This document shows, in pieces, positions 46,840-58,521 of a stretch of DNA of 64,000 bases. Under the pieces are notes generated by a model that searched no databases, was not told the DNA's origin, and worked only from the letters and a program-made list of their open reading frames with translations. Position numbers and translations under genes: made by a program. The first letter of the stretch is position 1. Each line of letters opens with the position of its first letter. The stretch comes from Paraphysoderma sedebokerense (lineage: Eukaryota; Blastocladiomycota; Physodermatomycetes; Physodermatales; Physodermataceae), in NCBI GenBank assembly GCA_025602915.1, contig JAHLJZ010000112.1:1-64000 (forward strand), in the 5' to 3' direction.

Positions 46840-47317
46840 TTATCGCTTCTTGCTCCTATACTCCTTGACTTCTGTCAGATTCCAACCATGCCTATACTTT
46901 TCGGTCCATCGTAATATGTACTTTCTTTGCTGAGGAGTCAGTCCCAATTCTTTCATCTGAGATGTCGACGCTGTGAATAAATGATCCCAATCCTATACGA
47001 CAGTTCAAGTTAAGTATCTCGAACAATTACAAATGGGTACCAAATACTCGACAAACCTTAAATTTGTCTGCCGCCGACGACGATTTTCGACCTATCGATT
47101 CTAGAAATGACTTTGTGTCTTGTATGTTTCCTATAATTAAGAAGAACGTAGAATGCGTAAGTAGCTGTTTGGATATCATTGTGATAAAAGCGACCGCTGA
47201 ATTACCTCTTTTCGGAGGAACGGTTTTCGATTTTAACGTGCTATAGGATCGAGTTATTGTAGAAGTCCTTGACTTCGCACACCTTGCGGCGGGGAAGAGT
47301 GTGGTTGCTAAGTACAT
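46840..47317 (-). CDS. FYV4: Mitochondrial small-subunit ribosomal protein mS41 (Fyv4, IGR motif)
   Basis: Three exons: 47317-about 47231, about 47137-47059 and about 46992-46840. The N-terminus MYLATTLFPAARCAKSRTST is Arg/Ser/Thr-rich and looks like a mitochondrial presequence. Exon 2 contains TKSFLESIGRKSSSAADKF with the IGR motif. Exon 3 gives DWDHLFTASTSQMKELGL and QQRKYILRWTEKYRHG, the rest of the IGR/SAM-like domain. About 105 residues, typical of mS41. In yeast it belongs to the mitochondrial 37S subunit. Confidence 0.9.
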
Positions 47318-48288
47318 GTTTTAGTGAACTAATGACAGAGTCGAAATGTATATGTGGACACTGTCAGTCGAGTTCAAATTTTGTTTACGTGGGGTTAATC
47401 CTGGTTGCCATGGGGTGGCCGCTAGAACCGTACTTTACACGATCATTTCGCTACTCATAATACAAAAATGTATCCTTCTCACAATCATATCTTTTAAATT
47501 CTATTACTTCCATTGCTGTGGCGTGTTTGTCAGTTTCCGATATATTCTTTAAATGGATTCCGATAGACGCATTGCCTGATCAAATTATGAGTGGCGAATC
47601 GTCGTTGATTGTTGTGTGTCAGAATTACACTCAACAGTATATTTAAAGAGACGTTTCATGTAGCTGTATCCACATGCAATATCTATTCAAGATCTTTAGT
47701 TTCTCTACATAGTCGTGTTTACTGTCTTTATAAATAGTCACAATACGTTGGCTCAAATTGCAGATCGCATCGTGTTCTTTTACAACAATCTTGATCCGGC
47801 ACGACCCGTTTTAGTGCTCTTCCTCTGGCAAAAAGATGCTTTGCCGTAATGCCGAGATCACGGGACATTGTGTATTTGCCGAAACCGATTCAACTATAAG
47901 TCCTAAAATAACACAGGTCACAGCTGGCCTACGCATACCTGCATTAATTCCATCCCCAAGTTTTAAACAATATAATCAAAAATGATTATATTGCAATGAT
48001 AGTTGAAATCCTATATTTGATTTTATGCAAATTCCCCAAAACCACTTCATTTTCGTCTTGCAAATACTTGAACTGATATCGCAAGAATCAGATTAAGCTC
48101 TGAAGGTTTTGAAATTAGGCCGGCGAACATCGGTTGGCCCTAACTCCTGCGCCTTTACAGCATCAGGCCAGACAATCCAGGAGCATCAGCTGGCATCAGC
48201 TGGCATCAGCCGCGGGAATCCCTGTCTATATATTTACTACGTGGATGGCACCGTCGGAAATTTTCCAACCTTACTTTTTGCTCCAAAA
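47318..48288. other. Long intergenic region, mS41 to subtilisin
   Basis: About 970 bases of divergent promoter space, AT-rich. It contains a perfect 10-bp inverted repeat at 47968-47993 (CAATATAATC, a 6-base loop, GATTATATTG) and a short tandem repeat of GCATCAGCTG at about 48183-48210. No protein or RNA gene was recognised. Confidence 0.4.
47968..47993. repeat. Perfect inverted repeat (10-bp arms, 6-base loop)
   Basis: CAATATAATC at 47968-47977 and GATTATATTG at 47984-47993 are exact reverse complements around AAAAAT. It could be a hairpin or a dimeric protein site. AT-rich palindromes of this size also arise by chance. Confidence 0.6.
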
Positions 48289-50016
48289 ATGGCTAGCGTA
48301 CCTTTCTTTGCTTACCTCTTCTTGTTAACACTTATTTCAGGAGGCCTAGAGGCGTCTTCTATAACGAATCAGTACATCGGTACATTCTTCCTACTATTGT
48401 TTTGCTTCTACGCTGAGCTGACTTGCTGTTTTAGTGAAATTGCGAAATTCGGCAAACATTCAACACACCAAGAAATGGATTCAATCGCGAGTGCCCATGA
48501 CGGCTAGCAGCTTAAATAAATCTATCCCGCTCAACGACACCATCAAACATACGTTTACTATCGGCGAAAATTACAAAGGGTTCTCTGGCGTATTTTCTAC
48601 AAGCACGCTAGAAGCATTAAAACACAATCCGGACGTCGAATCAATCACACAGGACTATATGGTTCATGCTTTTGCTGAGCAGAAAATGAATACTCCCTGG
48701 GGGATTGAGAGAATCAGTGAGCGCGATTTTGTTGAGGATCGCGTCTACCGATACCCTGATTCCGCTGGAAACGGTATGATGTGTTTCCACCGAACTCTTG
48801 GTCAGTAATATTAACCAATTGTTTGATAGGCGTCACTGTTTACGTACTTGACTGTGAGTGTTTCATTCATTAACCGGCTTGGCAAACGATTGCATCGACT
48901 GACATCGAATCTTTAGCGGGAGTTGATGTTCAACATCAAGAGTTTCAGAATCGTGCCGAATGGGGATTTAAAACTAATGCAGAGTACCCCTACGCTGATG
49001 GTTTGTTCAGCAAAATATTTCACCCTATTTGCAGTATTCTGACTTATTCGATACTTTGCGCTCCAGACAACGGACATGGTACGGCAGTCGCTGGAGTAAT
49101 TGCTGGATATTGGTATGGTGTCGCCAAGAAAGCGAATATTGTCGCTATTAAAGTTTTGGATAGAAACGGAGCGGCTGCATTGTCCTCGGTCATGGCTGGT
49201 GTTGCTTGGATGGTAGACCAGGTTAAAGCGAAACGATCACCCCATGTTGCGGTGTTGAGTTTGGGAGGACCTCGAGTGCGTAATTTCGGCTATTATCTGT
49301 CCATCGGAATGTAGATTTTTATTGATTTTTCACTCTAGAACGAACAATTGAATCAAGTGGTTGAAGGTGGGTACCTCTACGTTGATTTCATGTCGTGAAG
49401 TTCCGAAATACTAATTCCTAGATAACAGCCGCCATTGCCAACGGTGCAAATATAGTCGTCGCCAGCGGGAACTCGAACATGAACAGTTGTGATGTTTCAC
49501 CTGCTTCAGCAAGAGGAGCGGTAGTGTATTTTTCAAGTTGTCTCTGCATAATTTTCTCCATTACTAACATAAATGTGTAGATTACCGTGTCTTCCAGTGA
49601 TAGAAATGATTTCAAGGATCCAACTGCAAATTTTGGAAGCTGTGTCGAGTAAGAATTTATTCATAGTCTATTAGTTTTACGAAGCATAACTAACTAGAAT
49701 TTCATCAGTGTCTTTGCTCCAGGTGTCGCCATTACAACCGCCACTGTCGGCCAAAGAAGTATCATTTTATCAGGGAGCAGCGTGAGTTAATTTCAATGCC
49801 GTCTTTACTAGTTCTTGGTCGCGTTCTAAAGATGATTCTGTTCAGTTGGCTGCTGCTCATGTCGCGGGCGTTGCCTCGCTGTACCTCAGTGAGTTAGGGA
49901 ACCTTTCTCCTAGTGAATTAAGAAGATTGATTATGGAGAATGCGACGAAAGATCGTTTGAAGAATGTCATGGGATCTCCCAATCTACTCGTTTACAACAC
50001 CCCTTTAGTTCGTTAA
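48289..50016 (+). CDS. Secreted subtilisin-like serine protease (S8, proteinase K type)
   Basis: About ten exons. The start at 48289 gives a signal peptide, MASVPFFAYLFLLTLISGG. An inhibitor_I9 propeptide follows (VKLRNSANIQHTKKWIQ to LEALKHNPDVESITQDYMV). The mature enzyme starts near NTPWGIERISERDF, as in proteinase K. The catalytic triad is complete after splicing: Asp in VTVYVLDSGVDVQHQEF, His in DNGHGTAVAGVIAG and Ser in GSSVAAAHVAGVASLYL. The oxyanion Asn is in VVASGNSNMNSC. Around the active Ser, the usual GTSMAxPH is GSSVAAAH, so the conserved Pro is replaced by Ala, which also occurs in some active S8 members. Likely an extracellular protease for nutrition or host contact. Confidence 0.93.
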
Positions 50017-50339
50017 AAGAACCTATAGATCACTTCTATTGATATATTCATTATAGAATTTGTATGGTAGAACATAATATATGTAGCTTGCTGGTTTTCC
50101 AGCCATATCTATATCGTGTCCGTATATATTTCATGGTATGGAATGAGCAATGTGCCCGGTTGGGCTAAAGTTGGAGTTGAAGCGAACAAAAGAACAATGA
50201 TACACGCGTACACGTGACTTTGAGGTCGCGTTCGTCCTTTTCCACCGTCGCCCTCCTCTCCTCTCTCCTCACCACTTCCGCACTCCTCTCTTTACCCCAC
50301 AACATCTCCGTTATTTAATATACCTACACTCTTCTAAAC
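50017..50339. promoter_or_regulatory. Coactosin promoter region
   Basis: The last 120 bases are strongly pyrimidine-rich (CCACCGTCGCCCTCCTCTCC and onward to the ATG at 50340), as is common upstream of highly expressed fungal genes. A palindromic ACACGCGTACACGTG lies at about 50202-50216; CACGTG is a bHLH-type E box. Confidence 0.45.
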
Positions 50340-51348
50340 ATGCCCGCCATCGCTGCTGTAAGTTTTCTCACTGTTCTTTCCCCATTATGAATGCGTTTCC
50401 TCGTCTGTTTCGTGGGAGAAGTCCCGTTTTCGCATGCCTCGCACTTTTAGTACGGCAATACCTGTCCTTGAATACTAACTGGATGGCTTTTCTTTCTTCT
50501 TCTATGTTAGGCTCCGGAAATCCACACTGCCTACGAAGGTAAGCAGACTTGAATAAGCAAAATTTCAAATGTGGACCACCAGGTCGCGAGCATCTAGGCT
50601 CCGACAGCAGTCCACCCATGAGCTTAAAAATATAGTTTACTCATTATCTCCATTTTTCATTTCACTATTATTTGCTCTTTGTCAATGAATAGACGTCAGA
50701 AACGACAAGACTGACACCGACTGGCTCTACCTTACTTACGTCGGAGATTCTGACCAACTCAAAGTTTCGGGCACTGGTACGCACTGCTCTTGTTCATTTC
50801 CTAATTACCCCAATTCGCCAATATTAACCTCTTCTCTCACATCTGATGCTCCCTTGTTTTTCCTACATCGACATTAGGTTCCGGAGGTCTTGAAGAATTC
50901 TGCAAGCACCTCAAGGATGACCAAGCTGGTTTCGGTTACATCCGCATGAAAGTCGGTAACGACCAACTTTCCCAACGTGCCAAATTCGTTTTGGTATCTT
51001 GGTGCGGTCCTGCCGTCAAGGTCATGCGAAAAGCCAAATTGAGCGTACGTACATCCTCTTCTTAGTTCATCATCGCAAGGTCAAATTGCTAAAATGTTGC
51101 TTCTATTTGCACTCACACTACAGGTCCACATCGCCGAAGTTAAGCAAGTCATCAAAGTTTATGCTGTTGAAATGGCCGCTACTACTCATGCCGACTTGAA
51201 ACACGACGCAGTCGTCACCAAGGTCAAGAAAGCTATGGGCGCCAACTACGACAGGTTTGTCCTTATGAATCCCGTCACTCTATCTATCTTGAAACAAGAA
51301 TTAACCATCAATCGATTCCTTTTCTGTAGACAATCATCTGAATATTAA
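50340..51348 (+). CDS. Coactosin-like actin-binding protein (ADF-H domain)
   Basis: Small F-actin-binding protein of the cofilin/coactosin superfamily. Six short exons starting at 50340 (MPAIAAA) and ending at 51348. The spliced product, about 145 residues, has the coactosin pattern: AYEDVRNDKTDTDWLYLTY, then VSGTGSGGLEEFCKHL, GYIRMKVGNDQLSQRAKFVL, SWCGPAVKVMRKAKLSVHIA and VKKAMGANYDRQSSEY. The WCGP block and the K-x-K-x-S-V-H segment are typical of coactosin rather than cofilin. Introns fall in phase with short first exons, a frequent arrangement in highly expressed small fungal genes. Confidence 0.93.
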
Positions 51349-51745
51349 GATAATCAAATGATTTATATCCGAGGTCGGTTATTATTAAGAACCTGTAGCC
51401 TACTTTTTGTAACTTAAAAACATGAAATATATCAATCATTGACAGTGGTCCGTTACCTGAGCCATTATCTCGTGTACATCCTTATTACTCGTTTTTGCTG
51501 GGAACCATTACATCAGCGGTACTCGTAAGAATAGATTTCAAATTGAGGACAAACATTATTGGTTAAATAATATGTTTGTTCACTTTTATACAAGATCCAA
51601 CATTCACACCTAAACACAACTAGTACTGGTAACACCGTCCACTATTACAGAATCATTATACATAAACCAAACACAGAAGTAACAAATTTGTTGTCGACAG
51701 CCCCATGAAGCATCCATACATTGCGAATCTGTCGACCAATGTTAT
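51349..51745. other. Convergent 3' region, coactosin / RRM gene
   Basis: About 400 AT-rich bases between two stop codons facing each other; both 3' UTRs lie here. No further element was recognised. Confidence 0.4.
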
Positions 51746-53045
51746 CTACTCTTGTTTAGCTTCTTCCTCTTCTTCTTCACCTTCTTCCTCGGGCATGTTC
51801 ATGGCAACTTTGACAATGATCTTTCGTTCTTCAACTTCAAAATCATTCATTTCCTCAACGGCACGCTTTTGATCTTCGTTTGCTTCGAAATCAACAAATC
51901 CGAAACCTTTAGAGCGGTTGTTGTAACCACCACGAACCACGTAGGCTTGTGAAACCTTGTACCCTTTATCAGTGAAGACAGACTGAAGAGTTTCGTCCGT
52001 CAATGAAAACGGAAGATTGGCAACAAAGATAGCGGTGGTCGAAGGTTCACCTTCGGGAGGATTCACTTCGGATCTTTGGAAGGAGCGACCTCTATAGCCT
52101 CGATAACCGCGGCCTCGTCCTACGAATGAGAACAAACGTACGTATCAGCGATTGAGCGCATGAAAATTGAAATTTATCGACGAACTTTACCTCTTCCTCG
52201 ACCACGACCACGACCTCTACCGCGACCACGACCCCGGCCTCGGAATGGAGCAGCAGCTTCGGTCTCTTCTGTTTGTTCTTCATCTTGCGGTTGTTCGGCC
52301 TCGTGTTCTTCTTCATGTTCATCATCAACACGCGTTCCTTGTTGCTGGATTGATATTTTCAGTATTAGTAAACTGTCACTTTCAAAGAGCGAGCAAATTA
52401 AAGATAATTACAGAAGCTCCACGGCCTCTTCCACGACCTCGACCTCTGAATCCACCTCGGCCTCGTCCCCGGAATCTGCCTCTAAAACTTCCTCGATATC
52501 CGCCACGGCCTCTAAATCTACCACGGAACCCTCCTCTACCACGAATTCCTCCTTCTTGCTTGGGCTTTGCCGGTTCGACATTAATTTCTCTTTCTTGCAA
52601 TGTTTGTTTATCCATTGTCTTGATAGCTTCTTGTGCATGAGCTTCATCTTCGAAAACCACGAATCCGTAACCGAGGGAACGTCCAAATCGGCGAATTATA
52701 TGGGCTTCCTTGCTAATAATTTAGCAAATCATTCATTGTTAGATCAAATCAGACGACACAAATTGACCACCGACCCATATATAGCATCAATTAATTATAT
52801 GGGCTCCGTTGATCTCGTAGCCAAAGTCATTTTGAAAGAAAAGTCATGTAAACAATGGAATGCGCCACATACACAGGCCCGACTTTTTCGAAGAAAGTTT
52901 TCAAATCATCATCATTAGTATCGAAATGAAGATTGCCAGCGAAAACCTTGAAGCCTGATTCTTCTTCCTCTTGTTGTTGCTCAGGAACAGGCTTCTCTTC
53001 CTCTTGCTTTGTGGGGCTGGTGGAGCGAGATCGGGACTTGGACAT
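51746..53045 (-). CDS. RRM-RGG-RRM RNA-binding protein
   Basis: Start at 53045 (MSKSRSRSTSPTKQEEE), an SR-like and acidic leader. The first RRM spans GFKVFAGNLHFDTNDDDL to GRSLGYGFVVFEDEAHAQEA (RNP2 VFAGNL, RNP1 LGYGFVVF). Then comes a long Gly/Arg tract (GGFRGRFRGRGGYRGSFRGR and further), an acidic/Gln spacer, a second pure GR tract, and the second RRM with AIFVANLPF as RNP2 and SKGFGFVDF as RNP1. The C-terminus is Glu-rich (EEEGEEEEEEAKQE). About six exons. The RGG block sits between the RRMs instead of at the end as in nucleolin/Nsr1 and Gbp2. The function is RNA binding; the exact pathway, nucleolar or mRNA packaging, is open. Confidence 0.85.
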
Positions 53046-53833
53046 GATGTAGTTCTAAGAATTGGGACGAGAAATCGGTGCCGGGATCGATGTGGGACTT
53101 TGACAGCTGGCCGGGAGCGTTATGAAGGATATTGGTGTATGGGATGTGGATGGATGGATATTTTCCCCTTTGGATGGATGTTTTAAACCTTCCAACCCAT
53201 TCCAAGAAGTTTTGACGACGCCACGTGGCTTCGCCTGAACTGCAGACAGTCTGGATCATCTTCTACTCACATTACATCACAGTGATACATATTATTTTCT
53301 CTCCACAAAACGATGGAGTATATCGCTCGTGTTATTCTGCACAGTATCACAATCGGTCGCAGCTCAGAGATATAGTCAGGCCGACGGTCATATATGAAAG
53401 CTGACGCGAACGGGTGTTTGAAGGTCCATGGGACGATTGTTGAGGCAATTATTTGGCATATTCGGAAAGTGAATATAATTCCGATTCTTAATGCTATTAT
53501 TCAGTTGTGTAGTCTATATTCTGGTTAGGAGATATTTTCTAAAATCTACCGAGTACTCATGACGAAGTACCTATCTGCTTTGGTTATGAACCAATCTTTG
53601 AATTAAATATAGTTGTAAGCCTTGTTTATATCATAAAAGAGAAGTAAATGAAATATCAAAAGAGTGCAAGGAACCCGCGGACATGCCTCGGTCGAAGTAT
53701 CGCTCGAGATTGGCGCCCAAAAGGGAACACCCCAGAAGCTGAATTGAAAGTCTTATTAAACCAATCATCAGTTCCTCCTTTCTTTCAAATTCACAATTCC
53801 CCATCAATCAGCTAAATAAATCTTCTCTCAAAT
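53046..53833. promoter_or_regulatory. Divergent promoter region, RRM gene / PPIH
   Basis: About 790 bases between divergent starts. The first 200 bases carry an imperfect GGATGGATG repeat (53147-53178), and the middle is AT-rich. No gene was recognised. Confidence 0.35.
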
Positions 53834-54746
53834 ATGCCAAATCCTATAGTATTCATGGATGTTTCAATCGGTGGTCAACCAGCGGGTAGACTAAAGATGG
53901 AATTGTTCGCTGATTCAGTCCCAAAAACAGCCGAAAACTTTCGTCAATTCTGTACCGGAGAACACAGGTATTATTACTCAATCGCTTAAGTAGTACTGAC
54001 GCACAAATTGATTTTCTTTCTCTCTAAACATCACGCAACGTTTTATCAAAACTGATCTAACTCTCCGTGTTTATTAACGTTTCTGTTGTGGCCCTCTATC
54101 TTGTTATTAGGAGAAATAATCAACCTATCGGATACAAAAATGCCACATTTCATCGGGTGATCAAAGATTTTATGGTTCAGGTAACTACTACATTCAAGAT
54201 CCCCTTCACGAGCAAACACATCACTGACCAATGATCCTTTCTTACAGGGCGGTGATTTCTTAAAGGTATAGTCGTACACATATAAGGGTACTTACAGTTG
54301 AAGGAAATATTGACAACCGTATGATTAGGCCGATGGCACAGGATGTACGAGTATTTATGGTGACAAGTTCGAGGACGAAAATTTCGCCCACAAACACACA
54401 GGCCCTGGATTGTTGTCCATGGTACGATTTACTTCAATCCGATGCGCTCCTTAGATAAATATTTTAACCCATCTGTTGAAACTATAGGCAAACAGTGGTC
54501 CAAATACTAACGGTTGTCAGGTATGATATATGGACTGTTTTTCCCGACCAACGTATCTTTCAACTAACCCGTTAATCACAGTTCTTCATTACATGTGCAA
54601 AATGTGACTTTTTAGACGGGAAACATGTTGTCTTTGGCAAACTCATAGATGGGCTGTTAACACTACGTAAGATTGAAAATGTCATGACCGGCCCAAATAA
54701 TCGACCTAAGCTGCCTGTTATGATTACGGAATGTGGTGAAATGTAA
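53834..54746 (+). CDS. PPIH: Cyclophilin H (spliceosomal peptidyl-prolyl isomerase)
   Basis: Peptidyl-prolyl cis-trans isomerase of the U4/U6.U5 tri-snRNP. About seven exons. The spliced sequence is strikingly close to animal [99 protein letters not shown] and [18 protein letters not shown]. The active-site Arg and Phe of FHRVIKDFM, the Gln of the QGGDF block and the later FF.T and His residues are present. Ends with GEM like the animal protein. AATAAA at 54755-54760, only 9 bases after the stop. Confidence 0.95.
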
Positions 54747-54825
54747 AAGTACCTAATAAAACGAAAACCAATGAAATGAAATGTGCTATTATTGATGTTT
54801 ATTTGAATGAGAATTGTACAACAAA

Positions 54826-57021
54826 TTACCACCATTTCTTTTCAACCATAAACGGGGTCATAATAATGACTACATCAGTCTGAAGTATGTTAAGTGATTT
54901 GACATTTAGAGTTCCCTGCAACACATCAACAAGTATTAGTAAAGAAAATTCATAGCAGCAGAGTATTAACACACACCTGAACATTCCAGTCACCCACGCT
55001 TCCAAACCTTGATTGTACTTGCTTTTTATCAAATAGCATTCCTCGTTTGCTGAATATACGTGCCAGCTTTTTGAAATCTTGTGACTTAGGTATTTGTTTT
55101 GAAATTTTCTTTTTTGGGTCATCGTATGATGCAACAATGACTTCAGTGGAAAGACGTGAAGTGAGGAATTTTACAAGATACTTGTTCGAATGTGGACTAT
55201 CTTGCGGTAAACTCAAAAATAAGTTGCCTGCGGTGAAGACAGACGAAATGAGCTATTGTCAGACATTCATTCAATAAATGATCACTCACCTCGGTATGAT
55301 AACTTGGAACTTTGTACATCCCGTGCTTCATAAACTGAGAGAGAAATCGATGATTTTTTCAAGTTGATAACTGCTTTCGTCCCAATTTGGTATGTCTGGT
55401 CTGCGAACAACCAAGCATCGTTCCCCTTTATTCCTTCGACCATCCCATTTACAGCCATTCGTGAAATCATGCAGGCTGCCAACGTCGGATTTCGCGTACC
55501 GCAACCACAGGGCCCGTACTGTTCAAACACATTCATTCCAGCCCCGTAGAGAATAACTTCATGGGGATTTGATACCGTATCAATATGATAATCGGGATAT
55601 ACATTTTGGGTGCGAAGATTCTCTATTAGCTTCGATTGAAATTGTCTAATATGTGATGAACCGCCAGCGAAAATGACATCCGTGATGGTGATATTTGATG
55701 AGGATTGAAGTAATTTAGATAATTGTGAAATTGCCCTTGATACGAAGGGTTCGACGAGAGATGCAAAAGCGGGAGCAGAAAGGGAGTGTCTGGCATTGAC
55801 ATTAGTCTTGTCCAACTTAATTGACACCTCATAAGTCGAACGGCTGGGAACTTCAAAGTATCGCTTGATATTTTCAGCTTCCTCCCATAGCACCGACATT
55901 AACTTATTATCGACTTTTCCTTTGAAGCCGAGACTGGACTTTAACGATCCTACGATTGCTTTTGTGATATCGTCACCCCCCATCCACCACCTCTCGGTCT
56001 TTAATACTTCAAAAAAGTTACCGGGAGTTTGCCGAAGAATGACAGTGAATAGCGAGGAACCGCCCCATTTCACCTGCAAAATATCTCGTACTGATTGAGT
56101 ACAATCCGTGGACTTGTCCAGAGCCAAACTTTGGGCTGCCACGAAATCCGTGTACGTAAATCTATAGATGTCAACTCCAAGAATGTCAAAAATTCTTCGA
56201 ATCGCTTCTTCCCGTGCGGGCCAATAACTGTACGGAACAGTGAAGAAAACTTTACCAATCCTTCTTCCTAATGTTGATGAGGCCTTGCTTAAGTATTCAC
56301 CCATCATTAAAATCATTAACTGATCCACATGTAATCTGTCGATTTCCTTCTTCTCGTTTTTCTTTGGCCTATAGATATCCCAGAACTGTTTGAGTTTCTT
56401 CACCCATTTTAAATTCTTTGCAAAACTTTTTGGCAATTTCACATCATTGAACACGATTACAGGCTTTTCTCCGATATTCTCTATCTTGAAACTCGCAGAC
56501 TTTCGTATTTCCTGTACATAAGGGTCACTGTAGTTTCGGCCGATCAAGTACATCAAGCTGTGTACTGTATTTTTCGAATTGATTTCTGAATGGATGTTGG
56601 GAAGAGAGTCATAACCGTAGAGAATTGGGGAAGTTGGAGAGTTCGTGATGGTGAGATATGCGGGTTGCATGATTCTTGAAGTTTCCGGATCCCGAAGTAG
56701 TTTCATCGTTTCCGTGATTTTATCGAAGTACGTTAATTTACTATAAGTCCCACCAATTTCAAGTGCTGAGAGTGTAAAATTAAAGATGTGATTCGAGAAT
56801 AGTGAGCTTTGGAGCAACTTTGCTGCATTTCGCGGATCCGGTCTTACGACTCCGGACTTTAGAATAAAACATTCACATTACATACCGACCAAAGCTCCGT
56901 TTACCTTTTCATCGTATAAAGGAGCAGTGTGATCATGGTCCCCGAATTCGGGGGCTCCATGAGCGTTCAATAGCAGAAAGCCCGAGTAGAGAACTAGATA
57001 TCGACAAAGAAGGGCCGACAT
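54826..57021 (-). CDS. Divergent secretory-pathway Hsp70-like protein
   Basis: The first exon starts at 57021 with a signal peptide (MSALLCRYLVLYSGFLLLNA). After an intron comes an Hsp70 nucleotide-binding-type domain that is clearly related but strongly changed. LEIGGTYSKLTYF stands where Hsp70 has DLGTTYS, FFTVPYSYWPAREEAIRRIF where it has TVPAYFNDSQRQAT, RWWMGGDDITKAIVG where it has the LGGEDFD box, and ITDVIFAGGSSHIRQFQSKL where it has LVGGSTRIP. The C-terminal part (about 55000-55400) is a beta-rich region shorter than a normal substrate-binding domain; there is no KDEL/HDEL or EEVD end (it ends MVEKKWW). About 620 residues. It may be a GRP170/Lhs1 relative or a lineage-specific family. 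Chaperone function is not shown. Confidence 0.75.
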
Positions 57022-57349
57022 GCTTCAAAATTAGCGTCGATGATGGGATACACAGATTACTATGTAATGAACAAATGTAGATGTCGGGCAGACTACCCGC
57101 TAATTATGGAATCAATGAGATATCGATTTCGGTCTCTGTGTGTAAAAGACGATTCTCGTGCCAGGTTTACGATGGAGGTTCGACCGTAAACAAATCACGT
57201 TCGCACAAAATTGCATATCACCATGAAAACGAACGAATTCTTTGATTCTATCAAGAGCTATTATAGGTCCTTGCGCTCAGTATTAATGCTGGACAAGGAT
57301 TTAGATATCCCTGCCATTGGATATCTTTTCTCCGCTGCACAGGACTAGA
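57022..57349. other. Intergenic, Hsp70-like promoter
   Basis: About 330 bases between two minus-strand genes. Contains repeated TAT/ATA steps but no recognised heat-shock element array (I looked for nGAAn/nTTCn triples and saw none convincing). Confidence 0.35.
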
Positions 57350-58521
57350 CTAATTCGTGATAATATCACCCAGTTCTCCTTTGTGAGCTGCTAATAATGC
57401 CCGTCCTTCCTGCGTCAATGGGATACAATTACACATATTCTGTATTGCAATATTCTATGGAATAAATTAAATACGATCGCAGAAAAATTGCTAGATGATG
57501 TTGTTTGTTTGAAATCATGTTGTCATTCTTTGGATGGGGAAGTCAGTGCTCCCTATTGGAATTGGAAAGCGAAATTGTTAATTTCGGAATCAGATAACAG
57601 GTTTAGCAAGATTTCAAACGTATATCGTGAAACTATTGACTTACCGTAGTCTCTGCCGAACCCTTTTGAAGATAAGATCGCAGTGATGCTTCGATGCAAC
57701 TCTTAGGATGGCCGGCAGATTCTTCAATAGTATAGGTCTCCAGCCCTGCCAAGTCCATATCAGCTTATCTCATCATAGTCAAATGATTAAATGATGATAT
57801 TTACTCTCAATCTTTCCGTACCCTTCTCGTTCAGATATTAGCAACAGTGATGTTATATCCGCAAGAAAGGGATCCACACCGAGTAAAGTAATCTCTGCAT
57901 GGTCTGTTAGTGATCGTCTCATCCAGTCTATATTGTTGGGAAGCATTACATAAAACGTAACATGAAATAAATCAGTGTTAGGTCATGTGTAACATTTGTG
58001 TCCATAAAGAGGAAGGAAGAATCTCATATTATCTTCGATATATACCGACACAAACATCCAATGAATCTCCAAGACTGGCTATACTTGATAAATTATTACT
58101 GTTAAGAACGAGAAAGTTTGTCGGTGTCAAGTTGTCGACTGATTCATTCATAGAGTCCTTATGAGGCGGTATCCGATTCCTAGAGGTCGACGGATTCGTA
58201 TTGTGTCTTTCTTTCTCTCTTCCGAGCATTTTAGACATCCAACCACAAAAATATGAATGTCTCCAATTTAATGTATGAACCAGCAATACGGGCAATGACG
58301 AGCCGCCCAGTCTAACGATTAATAGCAGTGTGGGCCTCTGATGTATAGACCGGCGCAGGCTATTTGGTAGTCCGGGCGCACTTACCTGAATCCCGCCCGA
58401 ACTCGTTGACAATACAAACTTGAGCCAAACTGTAAAAGTTCGATATTACACTTGAAGAAGGAGAAAGATTATTTACATTGCTTAATGACTGGGTTCCGTT
58501 CTCACAGTTTGGCCATCCCAT
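57350..58521 (-). CDS. Unidentified multi-exon protein
   Basis: Proposed start at 58521 (MGWPNCENGTQSLSNVNN), whose frame stays open through SLAQVCIVNEFGRDS to a donor at about 58388. Later exons include a Ser/Asn-rich piece ending SNNLSSIASLGDSLDVC, an exon with RSLTDHAEITLLGVDPFLAD followed by LLLISEREG, one with LETYTIEESAGHPKSCIEAS, and a last one ending LLAAHKGELGDIITN. The conserved-looking character of the C-terminal exons suggests a real protein, but no family was recognised. The start overlaps the end of the GST-like gene by 20 bases in another frame, so the start could be wrong and an alternative N-terminus may exist. Confidence 0.45.

Noticed and set aside
52160-52918. Plus-strand Pro/Arg- and Ser-rich frames opposite the RRM gene
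   Set aside because: They are the complement of the Gly/Arg tracts; low complexity on the opposite strand explains the open frame.
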